Below, piece by piece: positions 37,001 to 44,700 of a stretch of 64,000 nt of DNA (position 1 is the first letter of the stretch; each line of letters opens with the position of its first letter). The notes below the pieces were generated by a model. The model was not told where the DNA came from and did not search any database. It saw only the letters and a list, made by a program, of their open reading frames with translations. The stretch spans positions 11,834,404 to 11,898,403 of the forward strand of contig CM037842.1 in the NCBI GenBank assembly GCA_021234535.1, in the 5' to 3' direction. The position numbers were made by a program, and so were the translations under genes. This DNA is from Stichopus chloronotus. Lineage: Eukaryota; Echinodermata; Holothuroidea; Aspidochirotida; Stichopodidae.

Positions 37001-40000
37001 GATTTGAAAATTAAACGGGTTTACCTGTGCCTGAAGAACACACAAAAAAGTACTCGTAACAAGCGCTTCTCAGTCACAAACCCATATAATAATTTGCTGT
37101 CATACGGAGAACCTCGATAGAAAATGCAAGTGGTAATGTCAGTAAGACTTGAGCAACTGAAGCTATGTGTGGTCTAGGTAACGGTTTCACCTTTAACAGA
37201 TCAAATAAAATATACCACACACTGTTTTGCTTTACTTGTCAATTTGAAATCTAGTAATCTATTGCTTTGTTCTTTAAAACAATCAAGCTCTGATCTCGCT
37301 ATGTTAATAGAATTGTGCTTAAAAAATAATAAAAAAAAAACACACACACAGGCACAAACACAAACAAAATGCAAAAGAAGACAGGAAAATTCAAAACTGA
37401 GGGGACATCTTCAAGGAAAACGTCGCTTATTACGTTTGCTGTTGACTATTGTTGAAATTACAGGGATCTCTCAGACAATAACATATCCGAGATAATATCT
37501 GACTCACGCAACCCATTTGTCTGGAACAACGTGAAAAGTCTTTTCCTCCAGAGAAATAAACTTCAAATTATTAGAAAATATTCGTTTATTGGATTCGTTG
37601 GACTTCGATTGTTGTGAGTATTTTTCAATGTATTCCTCTTATGAAACTCCATTACATAGTGGCATCGTAAATACATTTAATACATGCGTCTTCAAAAAAA
37701 AAAAATATTCACCTGTATGAAAACTTTGGCTGATATCTTTACAATGAATACTTACCCTTGGGATCTTTTCATAATCTAATGACGTAAGATTGTCGATTTT
37801 GCTGTCAGAATTAGATCTATTTTTGATTGCCTTTGATTGTCTGTCAATAATTAGATGAAAAAAAATGAAAATCTGTAACTGCGTCACTTAAATATGAAAA
37901 AAAAAAATGTTGTACATGTAGTACTTTCTGTTAGTTTTGTCTCTTTGTTTTCAAATCAGTGAATCTAACCATTGATGTAAAGAAAAGTAGACTATATCAT
38001 TTATTTCATCACCCATTCATTTGTTTTTTCTTTCCAGAAGCCTGTATGGTAATAAAATACATACCATAGAAGAGAAAGCGTTCTTAAATGTTCATCTGAC
38101 ATATTTGTGAGTACCTGCCTCTAATGACACAATTTCTAATTTAAATAGGTGAATTTTGAAGACCACATATGTCAATAGGACAAAAATAAAGAACATTTGC
38201 TATGATGTGCAGAAGGGTACTCTCGTGGTATTCTTCATTTCCGTAATTTGAAGTAGAAAGCAAAGAACCGTAAGTTACGAGAGAAATATATAAGTATAAT
38301 AAAACAAGTATAAGAAATGTTTTTACCCCAACAAGTTAAGAGTAAAAGAAAAGTCATGAACAAAGTAAAATCTATACCTAAATATGTATACAAATGTCTA
38401 CTTTTATCGGAAATTTATGTGAAAGAGAGTGAGAGGCTGATAGCCCCACAACCTTCACCTATTATTAAATGTTCTGGTTATTCCCGGGTGGGCGTTTGTT
38501 TTCGAACAAAGCCCTGTAATTTATGCCACCATTACCCGATACCCCTTCTAGCTCAGGGAGATATATGTGCGACTGATTACGCGTGCAAGAGATGTAGCTA
38601 TGCTAGATAAATGTGCATGTTTCCAAACCCACGAATCTATTACTATCAAAAGTGCTAAAAAGGGATAAACAACCAATATATATATATTTATATATATTGT
38701 TTGTACATATTGTGCGGTATGCAACTATCTATACTCGAGCTTTTGTATTCTTTGGGCATGATGAGAAAAATAAAATTTAATTGCTTAGTATTGACTATCT
38801 GCAGTGGATTGACTATAAGGGACAGGTAAGATCTGAGGATACAAAAGTAATGTTGGTATCTGCCTTAGTCTTTCTACAACTATTTTACAGATGACATATT
38901 CAATACATCATAACAGGGTGTCTCGGTATAAATATACTATTTTTAAATATTGTTTCTGTTAATTTTGTTCATGACATGTTATTTTTTCTTTTAAATGTAT
39001 TTCCCTCACGACACCTATGGTGACACCATACCTTACAACCTCAAATTAGATTAATCTTTGAAATATCTTTGAGACAAGTAAACGATTTATGTTAAACGCC
39101 CATGAATGATCTTTAACTGCAGTTATACTTCGTGGATATTTATATGTTTATGTGTAACAACATTTATCAACCATCAAGTTTCTTTATACAGATTGCTGTT
39201 TAAAAATAACCTGTCCAGTATCACCGGGATTAAATTCATCTCTAACAAACTCAAACAAATGTAAGAATTTTCTTAAAAGTCTCAAATTGAATTTAATACG
39301 AGGCCTATCGCAATCTCTCAAAGTGTGTTGCCATAGCATCTTTGCTCACATTTTCTTTAAATTCTTCCTCAGGTACCACTCAGGTACCAACATGAATGAT
39401 TAAAATTAAGTCATTACTTTAAGTCAACATATATACGAAAATATATTCATGAATAAATTTCCATTATTTTTTTATTCGCTCTACAATTTAGACACCTTTA
39501 CGGAAATAAGATAACCAACGTTGAAACAGATTTCTTGATGCAGATATCGAATAAAACTATCTTGTGAGTTACATGAAAAAATGCAAGAAACATTCAGCTA
39601 ATGTGACATACATTTAAATGTTCTCATCATTTAAATTTGGACTTTTGAAGAGCTTTTTATAGTTTTTACATTTTCATTTGGTCTACTAAGCAATCTATTT
39701 TTTCGTTCGCACTGTTGTTGTGACAGTGATTTTAACCCGTTCATACACCTAGTGTATAATGAAAATAAAGGTGATAAATTATCCCTTTGTTATACATTAC
39801 TTTATTTCAGATATCTTACCTGCGATCACTTCCGACGTTTACCGAGAAACCCCTCCCATAACGGATTGTAAGCACTTAAATTCTATGAAGTAAGAACTAA
39901 TCATGCTATTTCACAAATGAATTAAGGAAAGTACTTGCTTAACCCATTGATGTAAGAGAAACCATAAATGTAATGGTAACCATACTATGTTATAATTTTT

Positions 40001-41685
40001 AACCATAACTGTAATACTCACCATCAATGTAATAACCAACCCCTATCATAAATGTAATGAATTTTAATTTTAACCACAAATGCTATAATCACAACCCACC
40101 ATCAATGTAATAACCTTTAACTATATGTAAACAATTCTTAAAACGCCGGAGGTGGGCTGAGTAGCCTCCGAACCATATTCCAACAACTTTATCTTTGAAC
40201 CTTGGGTGTTACCTGAAACATGCTATATCACGGCAAATGCGCCAATGTGAATTCTTTGTTGCGTACTTCACCATATAGAGGGGTGGGGGGGGGGATGGGG
40301 TGTGGCCTTAGCAATTGCTCGACTTCGATTGATCGCATTCATGCACTATTTCACAATCTTGGCAATCACGGCTGCATGGGATACCTCACTGCTAAATTTC
40401 GAGACCCGAAATTTGCTGATGAACAATTATCTCAGTCGATTTCAATGTGTCGGCATTGTGATTTGCCACTGCTTTACAGTTTGTCTCACCGTGTTAATGT
40501 TCAGCATACACCCGAGCTGTTCACCCAGTCAGACCCTGTTACCATATCGTTGACCTCATCCTGCGTTAGTGAGTCTTGATTTTCTAGAACCCTTTCACCT
40601 TCCAAAAAAGAGACTTGATGTTTTAACCACCAGCATTACCCTCCACAGACGTTCAAATGATTATTGCATATATGGTTAAAAGTTAGTTACATTGATGGTG
40701 TATCACTTACTAGATATATTGTTAAAATGTATTACATCTAAGGTGGTTACTGCATTTATCTTTTAATTGTATTACAGTAATGTTGGCTATTACTATTTAT
40801 GGATAATTACTACATTTAAGGGTTTGTCAGAGTTTTATTTCTTCGAACTGATTCGTAGTACACAAGCGATGTTAAACGTCATCTCCATGATTGAAGCACA
40901 AAAGTTTGTATCCCGTGGTGATACGAATCTGTCTAAAATAACATTGGACAAACATTGCTGCTGCCGCCCTCATAAAATCATCAATTTAGCATCACGTGTC
41001 AATGCAGTATATGAAATGAATGCATTTTAAGTAAATTAAGGCAAAGTACTATCGATTAGCTGTCAACAAAGGACTCAACAAAGCAAAGTATCACGTTAAA
41101 TCTTAGTGAAAATCTACGTATTTCTCAACAATGGCAGCATTTGCCACAATTCTGTAATATTGATGTATTTAACGTTCTAATCAACAGAAACTGTGTCAGT
41201 CAGTCGTCAATGCCATCTATAAATATAGTTAGGAATGTACATGTTGCATATGAGTTAAAAGGACACGGCTTTACATGCACTCAAATAAGCGAAGAACATC
41301 CGTCTAACCGTCTGCTCGAGAGGAATTACAGAGACACGAACTTTATGTGCAGGCCATGCCCAATAGGGACTTATGATAACGGACGCGAGCCCAACAGCTG
41401 TGTTCCTTGTTCCAAAGGTAACGCTCGACAGGTCTGTCTAAATAAAACAAAGTGTTGTGTTAAGGCTCGTGTAGGTAATGTTACTGTCCATAGTACAATT
41501 ATCACTCTTCATTTTTTTTTGCATTATAATTTATTCTTATGTGTAATTCGAATATTAACAAGGCCCACGGAGAAACAAATCCATCATTCAAGACCAACGG
41601 AGAAACAAATAGATCATTTCACACTTAAGACTACGGTGAATATGCGACATTACACTTGCTGAAAGTACTCAAGACTTTATCACTG

Positions 41686-41783
<98 letters not shown>

Positions 41784-44700
41784 CCATTGAACACGTGTCC
41801 ACAGGATCCAGACGCCCCTACCAATATGCCTTTCTTTAATAAATATCTCACCTGTCACTTTACTATAGGTGGATTCTATCAAGACGATGTAGCCCAGACA
41901 AAGTGTAAGGCATGCAACGTAGGGCTGTATGTCAAAAACGGAGGAGGAAAGTCATCTGAAGATTGCGATGTTTGTCCCGTTGGAACCAACCAGTCTTTAC
42001 ATGCAGGATACCGTGCATGTTACTGTAAGGAAGGATTTGCACGCACTGATCGATATGGACCTTGTTATCTGTGCATTCATAAGGGGCTTATATGTGATGA
42101 GGACTATCAAATTCTTTCACCTGGTTACATGTGGAACTGGAGCATACCTGGTTCTAACCAAACCGAATATAAGAAATTTGTTGAAAACATCAAGATGAAA
42201 AGTTATCCTAACACTCCAAACACAAATTACACAAGGGGCATACCGCGTGTATTTAAATGTCCAGTCCCTGACAGTTGCCCAAATAACAACGACAGCATAG
42301 CTGGCAACTGCGCTGTTGGATACATGGGTTGGTTGTGCACAAACTGTGTCCCTGGATACTATTTAGTGTTAAATTCCTGCGTGCCCTGTTCAAACCTTTC
42401 AGTTGTAATGTTAGAATGCTGCATATTTTTGGCAGTATGTTCTCTGGCTTGTGTTCTCGTAGTTTGGAGAGTAAACCAAGGGAAAGAGAAACGATATCAA
42501 TCACGCTCCCTGTTTGATGTTATGATTGCCAGGATAAAAATACTCCTTGGACTCTATCAAGTTGTCGGGAGACTACACATATATTCACGTGGTAGCACTT
42601 GGACCAAATCTTTAGTTTCCGTGTGGAGATTCATCACCTCTTTAGAAGTCAATGTCTTAATTGTGTTCCTCCGTACAAAATGCTTCGATTTAAACTTGGA
42701 ATTAAACTCAAAGAAGCAGTTCATAGTTGCTTCGACCGTTCCTTTGATGATAGCTTTGGTCCCATTCATAGTCTATCATATCAGAAAAATGTACATCCGA
42801 ATTAGTTATGCCAATACTGTTAACTCGATCTATCAGTCCAAGTTTCAAAATCTTAAAGACTCTTTGTCTTCATGCGTTGTCGTTCTTTGGTTTATAATTT
42901 ACCCAGCACTAGCTTCATTTATCTTTAGCCTGTACCCAATGTCATGTAAAACTTTTTCCCTTGACCAAAATTACACCTATAACATAACACGTCTTCGATC
43001 TGACTTTGACATGGATTGCTTAGGACTAAGAGAGTATCAAATCGCTGCATACATTCTCACAGTTATCTACGTCATTACGTTTCCATTGATGCTCTTGTAT
43101 AAACTATACAAGAATTATTTGCAATCTCCGAACTATTCTTCTGGAATTGATGATGCTCCTATCGACAATACTAGTGACTCGAATGGTTCCTTTATTGCCA
43201 ACAACTCACCAACTCCGAGATGGTGCCACTTCTTCTGTGAAAATTATAAGGCAACGTTTTGGTTCTGGGAGATTGTTGAACTGTCTCGGAAAGTTACCCA
43301 AACTCTTCTTCTTACTCTATACGGATGGGAGGATAGAGAAACTGTAATTTTGACAACGTTCATCTCTGTATTTTTTCTTTTGCTACATGTTTGGTTCCAA
43401 CCAATGCAGAGTTCCTATGAACATGGTCTACAGGTAAATTCATATAAATTTGCACAGAGAGCTGCTACTGAGAAGGAGAGATAACACTTTGAACTAGTGT
43501 TTACCCCGTCAGGGTCACACAGTGCAGTACTCTTTTTTCCTTTTTGCGTTGTTTTTGATAATACACTGGATTAGAAATATAGTCTGCTAGAGTCACAGTT
43601 AAACTTGGAAGCCTTTTCTGCTGTACCAACATTGCCAGTCTTCTGGGAAATGTATAATCGTGTGACCTATTGGGGGTCGGTGAGGTGTATGACAATATTG
43701 CATTTAACTAGGTTACACATCAAAACATGAAAAAGAATCCATACCCGATTATTTCAAGAGCGATTCAAAAAGTCTTTAGTTTGCCAAAAGTTAGACTACT
43801 AGATCTTTCGCTCATTTGTATTTTATCTATTCTTACTTCCGTTAAACAGTCGTTCCCAGTTTCATGTAACCTGCTCTGAAAATGTCCGTATAAACCTATG
43901 TTTCAGAGTTTTTTTTTTTTCTGATCCAGTTAATGGACTAAGGATAAGTTGACTTAACTGATATTGTTAAGTGAATGGTATTGAACAGGAATCGTCAAAT
44001 AAAGGAATGAAATACCCTTGAGCCAACGACATAGCATACCTTTACACGACTTGGTGGATTTTTAAGCTGAAAAATGAGTTGCAAATTTGTCAGTGCAAGT
44101 GAAATTCAGGAAAATATGTCATAGCCACGGCATAAAAAAGAATTTAAGCAAACTTTTTGTACACATGAATATTCATATCCATTTTCATTTGTCTGTCTGA
44201 TTTAAAGTAACGGTGATTGAATAACGGTGATTGACTGCTATGGTTTCTGTTAGATTGCAAATTTTATTGCATCAACGAAAATGTCAAAACAATTTTTCGT
44301 ATTCAAATGCCTGGAAGGTAAGTGAATAGTTTTCTTTGAGATTTTGTGAGAGGTGATCTCTTACCCTACTTTTTCTTTAGAAAAAGAAAAGAAGAAGACC
44401 AGTCGATTGCCAGTACATCTCATGTTTCACAGTTAAAGTGATTGCGTGTGCACTGAACAACCAGAAAGATAAGATTATGTTCGATCTTACCTTTTTTTTT
44501 ATTCTTAAATGTACAAGCGAGGTTGTGCATGGACGGACTACGTCTTACAATGAAGGACAATGACTAACTGCTTTGAAAGCAACGTGATTGGCATAAAAAC
44601 AGTAAAAACAGCAATAGTATTTGACAATGAACGGTTTTTACTATAAGCGCCTACATAATGAATATGCAACAGTACAGGTCTCACTGGTATATCAAAAACA

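Noticed and set aside
38317..38610. Open frame with six clustered cysteines
   Set aside because: No splice sites in phase with the LRR exons on either side and no recognisable Cys pattern.
40766..41030. Possible LRR-cap exon (NVGYYYLWIIT..., FKGLSEFYFF, KHCCC)
   Set aside because: Acceptor and phase would fit, but there is no usable donor before the TAA. Its first part belongs to the inverted-repeat block at 39940-40830.
41787..41868. In-frame ATG at 41787 as start of a separate membrane-protein gene
   Set aside because: The 82 nt before 41869 follow the TA microsatellite and end in an acceptor. The upstream Cys-rich exon joins exactly in frame at 41417/41869 and continues the same cysteine repeat.
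41631..41882. Minus-strand frame with Tyr-Ile repeats
   Set aside because: Translation of the TA microsatellite.
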